Source: Streptomyces griseoloalbus
Lineage (GTDB): Bacteria > Actinomycetota > Actinomycetes > Streptomycetales > Streptomycetaceae
DNA length: 64,000 nt
Direction: 5' to 3'
NCBI GenBank assembly: GCA_014650015.1
Contig: BMUD01000008.1
Span: forward strand, 248,001 to 312,000
The position numbers and the translations under genes are program-made. The notes beneath the pieces are model-generated. The model saw only the letters and a list, made by a program, of their open reading frames with translations, did not search any database and was not told where the DNA came from. The stretch's first letter is position 1; each line of letters begins with the position of its first letter. Shown piece by piece: positions 33,518-42,882 of the stretch.

Positions 33518-36500
33518 ATGGCTTCCCGAGCAGTCGTCGGCTACCAGTGGCAGGGCGTCGCGATGCTGCGCGCCACCACCAGCCCCGGGCCGGCAGACAT
33601 CCCCCGCACCCTCGACCTGGACGACGTGACCGTCACCCGCGGATGGCTGAACCGCATCTGGCAGCGCGAGGACTTCCGCAGCGCGCTGGAACTGGCCACC
33701 CCGGTCCTGTCCGACGCCGTCGGGGCAGTCGTCCGAGGCCGGCAGACCGAGCCCCGGCATGTCCGCCGCACCGCGTTGTCGACTGTTTCCTATCTCCTGC
33801 GGTGGCAGCACCGGCCGACCCCGCTGGGCCTGTTCGCCGGTACCGCCCCGGTGACTGTCGGGCCCCGGGCTGACGCACGGTGGCGCGACAAGCACCGTAC
33901 GCTGATCCGGCCGGACGCCGAGTGGGTCACCGACCTGGTTCTACGGCTCCAGCGCACCCCCGCGTTACTGAAGCGGCTACCGCTGGTCGCCAACAACGCC
34001 GCGCACACGCGCGGAGACCGGCTCGTGGCGCCGGGCGCGCCCTCCGACGGTCACGCCGTCCTCCTGGCTCCCGTGGAGGTGTCCGTCCGTAACGCCCGGC
34101 CGGTGGCCGCCGCCATGGACGCGGCCCGCACTCCCATCTCCTACGGCGACCTTCACGGCCACCTGCGCGACAGCTTCCCGCAGGCCACGCCGGAGAAGAT
34201 CGACGCCCTTCTCACCAGCCTGGTCGAGCAGCAGTTCCTCATCACCAGCCTGTGGGCGCCCATGACCACGGTGGACGCCTTCCAGCACCTGTGCCACGAA
34301 CTGGACCGGCACGGCGCTGACAGTGTTCCCGAGGTACGGGACCTGGTCCATGAGCTGTTCGCGTTACGTGACGACGTGTCCACCCACCAGCCGACGCTGT
34401 CCGACAGCAGTGTGAGCGCCATCGCCGCGCGGATGCGCGGTCTCACCCCCGTCACCCCGACACCGCTGCTCGTCGACACCGCCCTCGACTGCGAGACCCA
34501 GCTCCCGCACGCCGTGATCGCGGAAGTGCAGGCAGCCGTGTCGGCCTTGTACCGGACCACCCCACAGCCCTACGGCTACCAACACTGGCGCGACTACCAC
34601 CGCCGGTTCCGGGCCCGGTACGGCGTCGGCGCCCTGGTGCCGGTGACGGACCTGGTCTCCGACAGCGGCCTGGGCCTGCCCGCCGGATACATCGGCTCCG
34701 AACGCGGCGCCACCCCGAAACCGCGAACCGACCGCGACGAACTACTGCTCGCTCTGATGCAGCAGGTCCTCCTCGACGGCCGCGACGAACTCCGGCTGAC
34801 AGACGACATGATCGACGCCTTGGAGAAGGCCGCCGGAACGGACGAGCGACTGTTCGTGTCCAGGGTGGAGGCCGCCTTCGAGATCCACTCGCCCAGCACC
34901 ACGGCTCTGTCCGGCGGCACCTTCGACGTCCTGCTCACTGCGGCCCCCCGCCCCGGCAGCAGCATGGCGGGCAGGTTCGCCCACGTCCTGCCGCCCGAGC
35001 ATCAGGACGCGCTCGCCGCCACATACCGCGGGGCGCCGGACGGGCTCACGGCGCAGCTCGTGTTTCCGCCGCGCCGACACCGCAACGAGAACGTCACCCG
35101 CACACCGCGGATGCTGCCGCACATCATCGAACTGTCCGGCCACCAGGAGACGGACGAGACGACCATCCGGCTCTCCGACATCGCCGTCACCGCCGACCCG
35201 CGCAGCTTCCACCTCGTGCAGCGCTCCACCGGCCGGCGCATCGACGTGCGGGTCCTGCACGCCCTGGAAGGCGGGACCCAGACCCCGCCACTGGCCCGGT
35301 TCCTCGCCGAAGTGGCCAACGGGCGGTACGCCGCCTACAAGCCGTTCGACTTCGGCGTCGGCTCCCGGCTCCCGTTCCTCCCGCGAGTGCGCTACCGCCG
35401 CACCATCCTCACGCAGGCCCGATGGCTGCTGACGGCCGACGACCTGCCCGGCCGCAAAGCACCGAGGCAGGAGTGGGAGAACGCCTTCACCACCTGGCGG
35501 GACCGACTGCGGGTTCCGAAGCAGGTCGCCGTCATCGAGTACGACCAGCGCCTCCCCCTCGACCTGTCCCACCCCGTCCACCTCCGGGTCCTGCGCGCAC
35601 ACCTCGACAACACCCGACGCGCGGAGCTGCGCGAGGTCCCGGACGGAGACGCCCACGGGTGGATCGGACGGGCACACGAGATCTGGCTCTCCCTGGGCCG
35701 GTCCGAGCCGGACACCGCCCATGCGCCCCGGCCGCGCCCCGTCACGTCGCCGAGGGCCGGACGACACCTCCCGGGCTCCGGCGGTGTCCTCCATGCGCAA
35801 CTCCACGCTCATCCGCGCCGCTACGACGAGATCCTGAGCCACCACCTCCCCCACCTGCTCGCCGCGTTCCGGGAGAAGCCGCCGGCCTGGTGGTTCACCC
35901 GGCACCGGGAGACGGCTCGCCCGGAGGCCGACCAGCACCTCGATGTCACGCTGCACCTGCCGCACGGCGCCTACGCGGTCGCCGCACAGCACGTCGGCGC
36001 CTGGGCGGACAGCCTGCACAGGATGGGATTGGTGTCCGGGCTCGTCCTGGCTCCCTACCAGCCGCAGACCGGGCGCTTCGGCGGCGAGGCGGCCATGGAC
36101 GCCGCGCACCAGGTGTTCGCAGCGGACTCCGCCGCCGCCCTCGCGCAGATCCAGCTCACCGAGCGCACCGAGACCATCGCCCCGCAGGCCCTTACTGCGG
36201 CCAGCGCGCTGAACCTCGTCGCCCACCTCGCGCCGAGCACCGCCGAGGCCGAACAGTGGCTGGTCCACAACCTCCCCCAGGGCACCGGACGCCTGGACCG
36301 GACCCTGCGCAGCCAGACCCTCGGACTCGCCGGACCTGACGCCGTCACGGTTCTCGGTCCTCTCCCCGGCGGCCCCCAGGTCGCCGCAGCCTGGCAGGCC
36401 CGCGCCGCCGCGATGGCCGCCTACCGGAACACCGTGGCCGGTGAGCGTGACCCGCTCACCGTCGCCCGATCCCTGCTCCACCAGCATCACGTACGGGCCC

Positions 36501-36583
36501 TGGGCGTCAGCCCGACCGCCGAGGCCACCACGCTGCGACTCGTCCGCACCGTGGCTCTCCAGCACCGGAAGGCGAACCGATGA
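33518..36583 (+). CDS. lanB: Class I lanthipeptide dehydratase (LanB)
   Basis: 1021 aa, full length for LanB. It dehydrates Ser/Thr of the precursor using glutamyl-tRNA: the long N-terminal part (to about residue 750) is the glutamylation domain ('YLLRWQHRPTPLGLFAGTAP', 'YQHWRDYHRRFRARYGVGAL', 'RPFSFHL'-like 'TADPRSFHLVQRSTGRRI'), and the C-terminal 270 residues are a SpaB_C-type elimination domain ('LHAQLHAHPRRYDEILSHHL', 'WWFTRHRETARPEADQHLDV'). Both domains are present in one chain. ATG follows GGAAGGG. It overlaps lanC by 4 bases (ATGA). Confidence 0.95.
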   Translation: MASRAVVGYQWQGVAMLRATTSPGPADIPRTLDLDDVTVTRGWLNRIWQREDFRSALELATPVLSDAVGAVVRGRQTEPRHVRRTALSTVSYLLRWQHRPTPLGLFAGTAPVTVGPRADARWRDKHRTLIRPDAEWVTDLVLRLQRTPALLKRLPLVANNAAHTRGDRLVAPGAPSDGHAVLLAPVEVSVRNARPVAAAMDAARTPISYGDLHGHLRDSFPQATPEKIDALLTSLVEQQFLITSLWAPMTTVDAFQHLCHELDRHGADSVPEVRDLVHELFALRDDVSTHQPTLSDSSVSAIAARMRGLTPVTPTPLLVDTALDCETQLPHAVIAEVQAAVSALYRTTPQPYGYQHWRDYHRRFRARYGVGALVPVTDLVSDSGLGLPAGYIGSERGATPKPRTDRDELLLALMQQVLLDGRDELRLTDDMIDALEKAAGTDERLFVSRVEAAFEIHSPSTTALSGGTFDVLLTAAPRPGSSMAGRFAHVLPPEHQDALAATYRGAPDGLTAQLVFPPRRHRNENVTRTPRMLPHIIELSGHQETDETTIRLSDIAVTADPRSFHLVQRSTGRRIDVRVLHALEGGTQTPPLARFLAEVANGRYAAYKPFDFGVGSRLPFLPRVRYRRTILTQARWLLTADDLPGRKAPRQEWENAFTTWRDRLRVPKQVAVIEYDQRLPLDLSHPVHLRVLRAHLDNTRRAELREVPDGDAHGWIGRAHEIWLSLGRSEPDTAHAPRPRPVTSPRAGRHLPGSGGVLHAQLHAHPRRYDEILSHHLPHLLAAFREKPPAWWFTRHRETARPEADQHLDVTLHLPHGAYAVAAQHVGAWADSLHRMGLVSGLVLAPYQPQTGRFGGEAAMDAAHQVFAADSAAALAQIQLTERTETIAPQALTAASALNLVAHLAPSTAEAEQWLVHNLPQGTGRLDRTLRSQTLGLAGPDAVTVLGPLPGGPQVAAAWQARAAAMAAYRNTVAGERDPLTVARSLLHQHHVRALGVSPTAEATTLRLVRTVALQHRKANR

Positions 36584-37812
36584 CCGCCCCGGCCACCACG
36601 GTGCCGGCCATCCTCGACCAGTACACCGTCCGCCTGGCAGAACCCGACCCGCCGCCGGAGAACGAGCCCTGGGCGGTGCAGTCCCTCGCCGAGGGTGCCG
36701 CCGGAATCGCTCTCCTGCACACCGAGACCGTCAGCCGGTACGGCGGCTCCTGGCGTTCCGCCCACCGATGGATCACGAGCGCGGCCTCCGGGCCCATCAG
36801 CGCGGCCGATCAGACGGGCCTCTTCCTCGGCGCCCCGGCCGTCGGCTTCCTCCTCACCACCGTCCCCCCGGCCTACCAGCATCTGTACGCCTCGGCGCGC
36901 ACGACACTCCACCGGCACATCGCCGACCTCACGAACCGCCGCGTGGACGCCGCGCTCGCCCGCATCGACAGGGGAGACCTGCCGACCTTCGCGGAGTACG
37001 ACCTCTTCCACGGCCTCACGGGGATCGGCGCCTACCTCCTGCGGACAGAGCCCGAGGGCGCAGGCCTGGAGAGGATCCTGCACTACCTCGTCGCCCTGAC
37101 GCGGCCGCTCGCCCCCGCCGGCCGCGGGCTCCCCGGCTGGTGGGTCCGCCACGACCCCGCCCGCGGCGAGTCCCCCTACTTCCCCGGCGGACACGGCAAC
37201 TTCGGCGCCGCACACGGCATCACCGGCCCGCTCCTCCTCCTGGCCCAGGCCCTTCGCCACGGCATCACCGTCAACGGTCACCAGGACGCGATGTTCACGA
37301 TCTGCGCCCACCTCGACGCCTGGTGCCAGCACGGTGACTCCGGCCCGTGGTGGCCCGAGCACGTCTCGCGTCGCGACCTCGACCGCGGACGCCCCCACCA
37401 CACCGCACCCACCCGTCCGAGCTGGTGCTACGGCACGACGGGCATCGCACGGGCCGGCCAACTCGCGGGAATCGCCCTGCGCTCTCCCGCACTCCAGAAG
37501 TTCTACGAGGACGCCATGTACCGGGCCTTGACCGATCCTGCGCAAATCGCACAGGTCGTCGACAGCGGCCTCTGTCACGGATGGGCGGGCATCTACCAGA
37601 CCGCTCACCGCGCCGCCGCGGACGCGCTCGACCCGCGGCTGCGCACCCTCCCGGAACGTCTTGGTGACGCCCTCACCGCGCAGGACAAGCCCGACGCCCT
37701 GTCGACTCCCGGCCTGATCAACGGCGCCGCCGGTACCGCGCTCGCCCTCACCACCTTCGCCTCGCAGCAGGCGCCGAGCACTGGATGGGACGCATGTCTC
37801 CTGATCAACTGA
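36580..37812 (+). CDS. lanC: Lanthionine synthetase C-family cyclase (LanC)
   Basis: 410 aa. It joins Cys thiols to dehydroalanine/dehydrobutyrine to make (methyl)lanthionine rings. The zinc ligands are visible: Cys283 in SWCYGTTG, Cys332 and His333 in GLCHGWAG. The acid/base His212 lies in 'GGHGNFGAAHGITG'. Positions are nearly those of NisC. Start overlaps the LanB stop (ATGA). Its 3' end overlaps the next gene by 28 bases, so dehydratase, cyclase and the extra elimination-type protein are made together. Confidence 0.95.
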   Translation: MTAPATTVPAILDQYTVRLAEPDPPPENEPWAVQSLAEGAAGIALLHTETVSRYGGSWRSAHRWITSAASGPISAADQTGLFLGAPAVGFLLTTVPPAYQHLYASARTTLHRHIADLTNRRVDAALARIDRGDLPTFAEYDLFHGLTGIGAYLLRTEPEGAGLERILHYLVALTRPLAPAGRGLPGWWVRHDPARGESPYFPGGHGNFGAAHGITGPLLLLAQALRHGITVNGHQDAMFTICAHLDAWCQHGDSGPWWPEHVSRRDLDRGRPHHTAPTRPSWCYGTTGIARAGQLAGIALRSPALQKFYEDAMYRALTDPAQIAQVVDSGLCHGWAGIYQTAHRAAADALDPRLRTLPERLGDALTAQDKPDALSTPGLINGAAGTALALTTFASQQAPSTGWDACLLIN

Positions 37813-38792
37813 CTCAGGCAACCGAGGCGAGCCCGACGCAGCACGCCGTCCTCGCCGTCCTCACCGGCCTGTCGATCGCCGACGCAGCGCAGCAGTACCG
37901 GATGGACCCCGTGGTCCTCTCCGACGCGGTCGCGGTCTACGACCAGGCCGGCCGGGAAGCGCTGGCCCGTCACGCGGCCACCACCGACTGGTGGCAGGCG
38001 TACCTCCACTTCACCGACTGGTCGAACGCCGACACCACCTTCACCGCACACGTCCTGCCCGTACTGCGCGAGGCGGAGTCCGTCGGCGCGATCGACGGCT
38101 GGTGGTACACCCGAAAGCACCCCTGCTGGCGTCTGCGCCTCCGCGTCCAGCCCGCGGGCGGCGCCAAGCCGACCATCGGGGACGGCTTCGACCGCCTCGT
38201 CTCCGAAGGTCACCTTCGACGCTGGTGGCCCGGCATCTACGAGCCGGAGGCTCCGGCGTTCGGCGGGAAGACCAGCATGACGGCCGCACACACCTTGTTC
38301 GTCACCGACAGCCGCGAGGCCCAGCAGTTGCGCCGGCGCGGCGACCTCGCCGTAGGGCCGAGGGAGCTGTCCGTCCTCCTGTGCACGATCATGATGCGCG
38401 CCGCGGGACTGGAGTGGTACGAGCAGGGGGATGTCTGGGACCGCGTCATCACGGCGGAGCACCGCTCGGCCGTCAGCGACGTTCCGGTGGAACGGCTCAA
38501 CGCCCGAGCCCGGGAGATCCGCCCCCTGCTTCTCGCCGACAGCAACGTCCTGCTGCGCTCCGGTGGCCCGCTGGAGCCTGTCGCAGAGTGGGCCGCCGCC
38601 TTCCGCAGCACCGGCCGAGCACTCGCCGAAGGCGTCCAGGACGGAACTCTCGACCGTGGGTTGCGGCAGGTGCTCAGCTACCACGTGATCTTCCACTGGA
38701 ACCGGCTCGGGCTGTCCATGCGAGGGCAGAGCATCCTGGCCTGGGCAGCCAGGGCAGCGATCCTGCACCAGACAGCCTGTGCCGGCCTTTGA
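37785..38792 (+). CDS. Stand-alone thiopeptide-type LanB elimination-domain protein
   Basis: 335 aa, related to 'thiopeptide-type bacteriocin biosynthesis' proteins (SpaB_C fold): 'WWQAYLHFTDWSNADTTFTA', 'GWWYTRKHPCWRLRLRVQPA', 'LCTIMMRAAGLEWYEQGDVW' and the end 'QVLSYHVIFHWNRLGLSMRG'. In split LanB systems such a protein does the glutamate elimination. Here the main LanB already has that domain, so this copy is extra: it may act on different residues or help positioning. N-terminal 60 residues form a helical extra domain. Start could also be the ATG at 37794. Last gene of the locus. Confidence 0.9.
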   Translation: MGRMSPDQLTQATEASPTQHAVLAVLTGLSIADAAQQYRMDPVVLSDAVAVYDQAGREALARHAATTDWWQAYLHFTDWSNADTTFTAHVLPVLREAESVGAIDGWWYTRKHPCWRLRLRVQPAGGAKPTIGDGFDRLVSEGHLRRWWPGIYEPEAPAFGGKTSMTAAHTLFVTDSREAQQLRRRGDLAVGPRELSVLLCTIMMRAAGLEWYEQGDVWDRVITAEHRSAVSDVPVERLNARAREIRPLLLADSNVLLRSGGPLEPVAEWAAAFRSTGRALAEGVQDGTLDRGLRQVLSYHVIFHWNRLGLSMRGQSILAWAARAAILHQTACAGL

Positions 38793-38898
38793 GCTTGGCG
38801 TTTAACCTCACTGGGCTTGGTGTTCCTTGACTGATTCGGCGCGATTGCTAGGCGGGCTGACTGCGAGGCACGGATTGTCCTTCTTCTCATGCTCCGGC

Positions 38899-39318
38899 TC
38901 AGCGGGTGAACGCTTCGGTCAGGCTGATGCGGTAGCCGTCCTCTTCCATCAGCACGGCGGTGACGCCGAACGGGTCGGGGTGGTCCAGCTTGATGGGGGT
39001 GAAGGAGAAGTTCACCGCGGCCTGAATCGGCGGCACCAGTTCGCCGCCGGGTTGCGGGACGGGGGCCGGCCTCCAGCCGGGGGCCACCGACGCCCAGCCC
39101 TCGGGGCTGCGGGACAGGAGCTGCTCGCTGTAGGGGAACTGGTGCAGGACACGCCCGGCCAGGATGGCGAGCATCATGTTCAGGCAGGGTGCCGGGTCGA
39201 CGATCGGCAGCTCGCCGGCGGTGGCGACGTCATGGGTCTCCCAGGCGAGCCAGACCTATAGCTCACGGATGAAGCCAGCCGCCCAAGGGGCGCGTACCGT
39301 TCCGGCGAAGAGCGGAAG
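38899..39318 (-). pseudogene. Truncated hypothetical gene with in-frame stop
   Basis: The frame encodes a coding-like stretch 'TVRAPWAAGFIREL', TAG (39258-39256), 'VWLAWETHDVATAGELPIVD' and on to 'MEEDGYRISLTEAFTR'. An ATG at 39177 would give only 92 aa with no ribosome site. The open sequence continues on both sides of the TAG and is in the same frame as the gene that ends at 39319. It looks like the tail of a gene that has lost its start or been fused and then stopped. Confidence 0.5.
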
Positions 39319-40356
39319 TTATTCAGCGGCGATCGCTTCGCGCAGGCATCCGTCGCAGACGGATTCGCCGTCCGTCGGAGCGTACGGCTTCCCGCAGCGG
39401 ACGCACTCCTCCATCCCGGAGAAGGTCTCGCCGCAGTGGAAGCACAGGTCGACCGGGTTCCTCGGGGCGGCGGCAGTGAGCACCTCACGCACCAAGGCCT
39501 CGACGTCGCAGGCGGGACACCAGTAGACCGGATCCAGTTCGCCGCGGACCGCCGACCACTCGGTGCGGTCCAGGACCTCGTACGCGTATGCCGACGCGAT
39601 GTCGTCGGGCCCGCGCCGGTAGTGGCAGTACAAGCAGTAGGCGCCCTCCTTGCCCCCGACGATCAAGGCGCACTGGTCGCAGTTCCAGCACTGGACGGTA
39701 CGGGACTTCACGGGGTCGAGGTCGGGGCGCAGCCGCCGCATCCGCGCCGTGACGTAGCCACGGATCTCGTCGAGCCCTTCGCGGATACGTGCCAGAGACT
39801 CAGCCGTCTCCCCGTCCGGTGGGTCGAGGCGGGGCAGCAGTTCGGAGTCCACGAAGTGGATCAGGAACTCCAACACGTCCGCGGCCTTCGCCTCGATCAC
39901 GTACCGGTTGACCTTGGTGTCGTGCAGGCGGCCATAGTGCTGAAGTTGGTTGCGGAGGCTGGCCAGCTGTTTGAGGTCTTTGTCCTCCTTCGAGCTGATG
40001 GCGACACCCGCAAGGTTGACGAGGCGAGTGATCGTCTGATCCACGGTGCAGGTGGTCAGGCTGCCGTCGTCCAGCTCACCGCGCTTTGCGTCGCCAGGGT
40101 GTTTGAACACCAGGCTCCAGTGCTCCAACTCCAGCCGGTATTTCAGCAGGCACTCGACGGCGGCCTGCAGGTGTACCACGGCGTACTTCAGCTCCCGGCG
40201 GCCGACCTCCTCACCACGTAGGTGATCGACCACGCTGACCAGGTAGTCCAGACCGTTTTCGACCGGCGGGTAGTGAACCTCGGCGGCGAGGTCCTCGCCG
40301 CCCGTCGCCAGCGCCGCCTGCTCGGCCGGCGCCGCACCCTCCTTCTCGCCCGTCAT
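39319..40356 (-). CDS. Zinc-ribbon hypothetical protein
   Basis: 345 aa. N-terminal two thirds are helical ('ENGLDYLVSVVDHLRGEEVG', 'ASLRNQLQHYGRLHDTKVNR'), resembling HEPN-like or AbiV-like helical bundles, but no catalytic motif is evident. The C-terminal third has three zinc-ribbon-like CxxC pairs: 'CWNCDQCALIVGG', 'YWCPACDVE', 'CFHCGETFSGMEECVRCGKP' and a final 'VCDGCLREA'. A nucleic acid-binding or defence-type role is possible but not shown. It stops with TAA at 39319 while the frame goes on into the pseudogene. Confidence 0.75.
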   Translation of the reverse strand: MTGEKEGAAPAEQAALATGGEDLAAEVHYPPVENGLDYLVSVVDHLRGEEVGRRELKYAVVHLQAAVECLLKYRLELEHWSLVFKHPGDAKRGELDDGSLTTCTVDQTITRLVNLAGVAISSKEDKDLKQLASLRNQLQHYGRLHDTKVNRYVIEAKAADVLEFLIHFVDSELLPRLDPPDGETAESLARIREGLDEIRGYVTARMRRLRPDLDPVKSRTVQCWNCDQCALIVGGKEGAYCLYCHYRRGPDDIASAYAYEVLDRTEWSAVRGELDPVYWCPACDVEALVREVLTAAAPRNPVDLCFHCGETFSGMEECVRCGKPYAPTDGESVCDGCLREAIAAE

Positions 40357-40669
40357 CGTGGGTGTGCTCTCCTCTCGGTTCGGCCATTCGATGTCGGGAT
40401 TTCAGTCCGTCCGCGCGCCCACTGACACCCTTGGCCACACTGGCCATCGCCCCTTGGGCCCGGGTGGGCGATGGACAACGCTACTGCGACGGTGGAGGTG
40501 ACTTCGACATTTTTTAGTCGCGCCTGGCATGACCGTAGTCCGCTGGGGGCCGGGCGCCGCCCCGACGGGGACGGCTTCTGCTGGGGGCACGAAGCCGCAC
40601 AGCTTGGTGGGGCCTGTCAGCACCAGATCCCGGTGACGCCGCCCAGAGCGCCACCGGGATCCACCCTTG
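40357..40669. other. Intergenic region with a 9-bp hairpin
   Basis: About 310 bases upstream of the zinc-ribbon gene. CCATCGCCC (40444-40452) and GGGCGATGG (40466-40474) form a perfect stem with a 13-base loop. A run of T (40509-40516) lies between CGAC and GTCG half-sites. The hairpin may end transcription from the upstream GIY-YIG-like gene or regulate the zinc-ribbon gene. No gene seen. Confidence 0.5.
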
Positions 40670-41140
40670 TCAGCTCAGGCGACGGGCCAGCAGCCGCGGC
40701 GGCAGGTGAAACTCCACGCTGGGCTGCCGGGAGCCGTCGTACGGCGCCAGGTTGCGAGCAGCCCACCCCTCCGCTGCCCGAACAACCGACTTGGGGGAGC
40801 CGATTAGCAGTGGCAGGACCGACAGCAGCATCCACGTGGCCGATCTGGACTCGCCGTGGATCTTGTTGTTCAGGTGCTCGTTCAGGCGGACGGCTACTGC
40901 GTCACCGCGGGTGCGGGAGACGCTGCCGACGTAACGGCAGGTCCCGTGCCCATCCCACACCACATACACCGCCGCAGGCGCGACGACCCGGGCACGGACG
41001 ATGTGGGGGCTCGCGACGCAGGTGTATGCCTGGAGCTTCTCCTCGTTGACCTGTCCGTCGGCCAGTACGGTCGGTGAAAGAAGCGGCTGGAGCAACGTGG
41101 CCACGCCGAGCAGGGGGCGGCGAATGGTTCGGGGAAGCAT
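40670..41140 (-). CDS. GIY-YIG-like protein
   Basis: 156 aa. The block 'AVYVVWDGHGTCRYVGSVSR' then 'DAVAVRLNEHLNNKIHGESR' resembles GIY-YIG endonuclease folds (VYV ... YVG ... R ... H), found in homing and defence nucleases. The Glu needed for catalysis may be in 'AAEGWAARNLAPYDG'. Activity is uncertain. The start overlaps the stop of the upstream 372-aa gene by one base (TGATG), so they are coupled. Confidence 0.6.
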   Translation of the reverse strand: MLPRTIRRPLLGVATLLQPLLSPTVLADGQVNEEKLQAYTCVASPHIVRARVVAPAAVYVVWDGHGTCRYVGSVSRTRGDAVAVRLNEHLNNKIHGESRSATWMLLSVLPLLIGSPKSVVRAAEGWAARNLAPYDGSRQPSVEFHLPPRLLARRLS

Positions 41141-42258
41141 CAGCCGTCCTCCCCTTCCTCGTTGCTGTGGTTCAGGACCGCTGTCATGGCGTCAGTGAGC
41201 GGCTTCAGCGGCTTCTTCGGCCCGTACTCCAGGAAACCCTTGACGCCGTCAAGGCGCTGCTTCCACTCGTCGACCGCTTCCCAGGAACCGAACACCCTCG
41301 ATCCCAGAGGGTCCGTCTCGGAGAGTTCGGCGAGCGCGTGCGCTGCCTTGGTCGCGGCGGTCACGGCGGAGTCGAGGTTCCTCTGCTCCTTGACGTGCGG
41401 AGGGAGAGGGAGTTCGCCGTCCTCCTTGCCGGCCGCAGCCAGCTCCTTCCGGGTCGCGACAACGGTCTCCTCGGCCAGCTTGGTGTCGGCGTACCAGGCC
41501 AGGTCCCACTCGAAGCGGATCGACACCTGGGCACGGGCCTTGTCGATGACGGGATCGCCGTCTTCCACCGTGCGCCCGTCGATCACATCGCCCCGCGTGT
41601 GGAACGCCTTGACGGTTCGGGTGTCCGTGACGTGGGCGCAGGCGATCGAATGCAACATCTTGCGGCCGCCGAGAGTCGAGGCCAGGAGCGTGAGGAGCCG
41701 GGTGGGAGTGGCCCGGTAGGGGGTCTTGAGCGGCTCGGCCTTCACCCCCAGCTTGGAGCCGCGGTCACGGGTGATCAGCCCACGCAGGATGGCCGCGGTC
41801 CCTCCGAGAACGGTCAGCTCCGCGATGGCTGCCTCGTCACCGACTAGGGCCTTGGTGAGGATTTCGTCGAGCACCTCCATCGGATCCGATCCCTTCGTGA
41901 GCTCCCAGGGGCGCTTCCAAACCAGGTCGGTGATGGTCCCGCCGTTGTCAAAGGCGCGCAGCGCCTGGTCGATGGTGTCGCTGCGATAGGGGGAAAGGAT
42001 CAACGCGCCTGTGCGCTTGCCGATCAGCTGCCGGTCGGCGCGCCGGAACCCGAATTCCTGGCGCAGCAGCTCCGTCATTTCCACCGCCCGACTTCCGGCC
42101 AGGAGAACCTGCTGGTGCACAGCCGAGGCCCACAGCCGGTGCGGAGGAAGGCCGAGGAAGGTGCGGAGGTCGTCGACTCGGGCGGTACCGGTGAGGATCT
42201 TGTACTCGTGATCGTTGACCAGACCGGTGGCCCCGGCGTTGCGGTAGACCCGTCGCAT
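41140..42258 (-). CDS. Hypothetical protein coupled to GIY-YIG-like gene
   Basis: 372 aa, no family recognised. Mostly helical and charged, without membrane segments. 'KILTGTARVDDLRTFLGLPP' near the start and 'GSRAVEMTELLRQEFGFRRA' suggest a DNA/RNA-associated role in line with the nuclease-like gene it is fused to by overlap, but this is inference. The start ATG follows GGCATGC without clear ribosome site. Confidence 0.65.
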   Translation of the reverse strand: MRRVYRNAGATGLVNDHEYKILTGTARVDDLRTFLGLPPHRLWASAVHQQVLLAGSRAVEMTELLRQEFGFRRADRQLIGKRTGALILSPYRSDTIDQALRAFDNGGTITDLVWKRPWELTKGSDPMEVLDEILTKALVGDEAAIAELTVLGGTAAILRGLITRDRGSKLGVKAEPLKTPYRATPTRLLTLLASTLGGRKMLHSIACAHVTDTRTVKAFHTRGDVIDGRTVEDGDPVIDKARAQVSIRFEWDLAWYADTKLAEETVVATRKELAAAGKEDGELPLPPHVKEQRNLDSAVTAATKAAHALAELSETDPLGSRVFGSWEAVDEWKQRLDGVKGFLEYGPKKPLKPLTDAMTAVLNHSNEEGEDG

Positions 42259-42600
42259 GCCCTGGGAGTTCTGTATTCTCAGCTTGGTGGTCTTCAGCCA
42301 GCTGCCTGCTGAGAGTGGAACAGAACCTGAAGCCGACCATGCTGGTGCGGCGAGTGGCGCGAATGCTTGGCCGAGCTGCGGGCTCCCAGTGCAGACGGAT
42401 GCGGCCGAGGGGGAGTCCGGGAGTTCCGGCGGCGAGCCAGGTGACGTCGAGGGGGCCGTCGTGCTGGGTGGAGACGCGCCGGACGAGCGCGCCGCGCATG
42501 CCGTCAGGCATGGGGCGTACGGCGAGGTTGTGCAGCGGAAGGAGAAGCGAGGGGTGAGACCGCGACGAGATAGGAGCCTCCGTGGTGTTGAAGGAATTGG
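42259..42600 (-). other. Coding-like stretch without a normal start
   Basis: The minus frame reads 'HPSLLLPLHNLAVRPMPDGM' and 'DVTWLAAGTPGLPLGRIRLH' with good codon use, but it has no ATG/GTG at a ribosome site. A GGAGG (42581-42577) lies 5 bases before an in-frame ATC (42571). The frame then runs into the next gene as a shadow. A remnant or a gene with an unusual start. Confidence 0.35.
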
Positions 42601-42813
42601 TCAGGTCCAGGCGAGGGCGTCGCGTGCCCCCACCGGGAGGTAGCCCTCTTGTCCGTCGTCGGCGATGTACGCCATTCCATCGCGGACGACGACGTCGGCT
42701 CCCACGTAGTGGGCGAAGGGGAAGTCGGGGTTGACGGCGAGGCGGACCGGCAGGTCGGGGTCGAGTTCCTGGAGCTGGCGGAGCAGGTGGCCGACGGTCA
42801 GGTACTGGGGCAA
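42601..42813 (-). CDS. Small hypothetical protein
   Basis: 70 aa. 'LTVGHLLRQLQELDPDLPVR' then 'PFAHYVGADVVVRDGMAYIA' is typical of small phage/element proteins with a helical start and beta-rich end. Good codon use; no family name known to me. It belongs to the minus-strand element operon. Confidence 0.65.
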   Translation of the reverse strand: MPQYLTVGHLLRQLQELDPDLPVRLAVNPDFPFAHYVGADVVVRDGMAYIADDGQEGYLPVGARDALAWT

Positions 42814-42882
42814 AAGAATCTCCGAGAGCGGTGGGAGGTGACGAGGCAGCCGGCAAGAAGGGCGAAGGGGTCTGCCCGGCGG

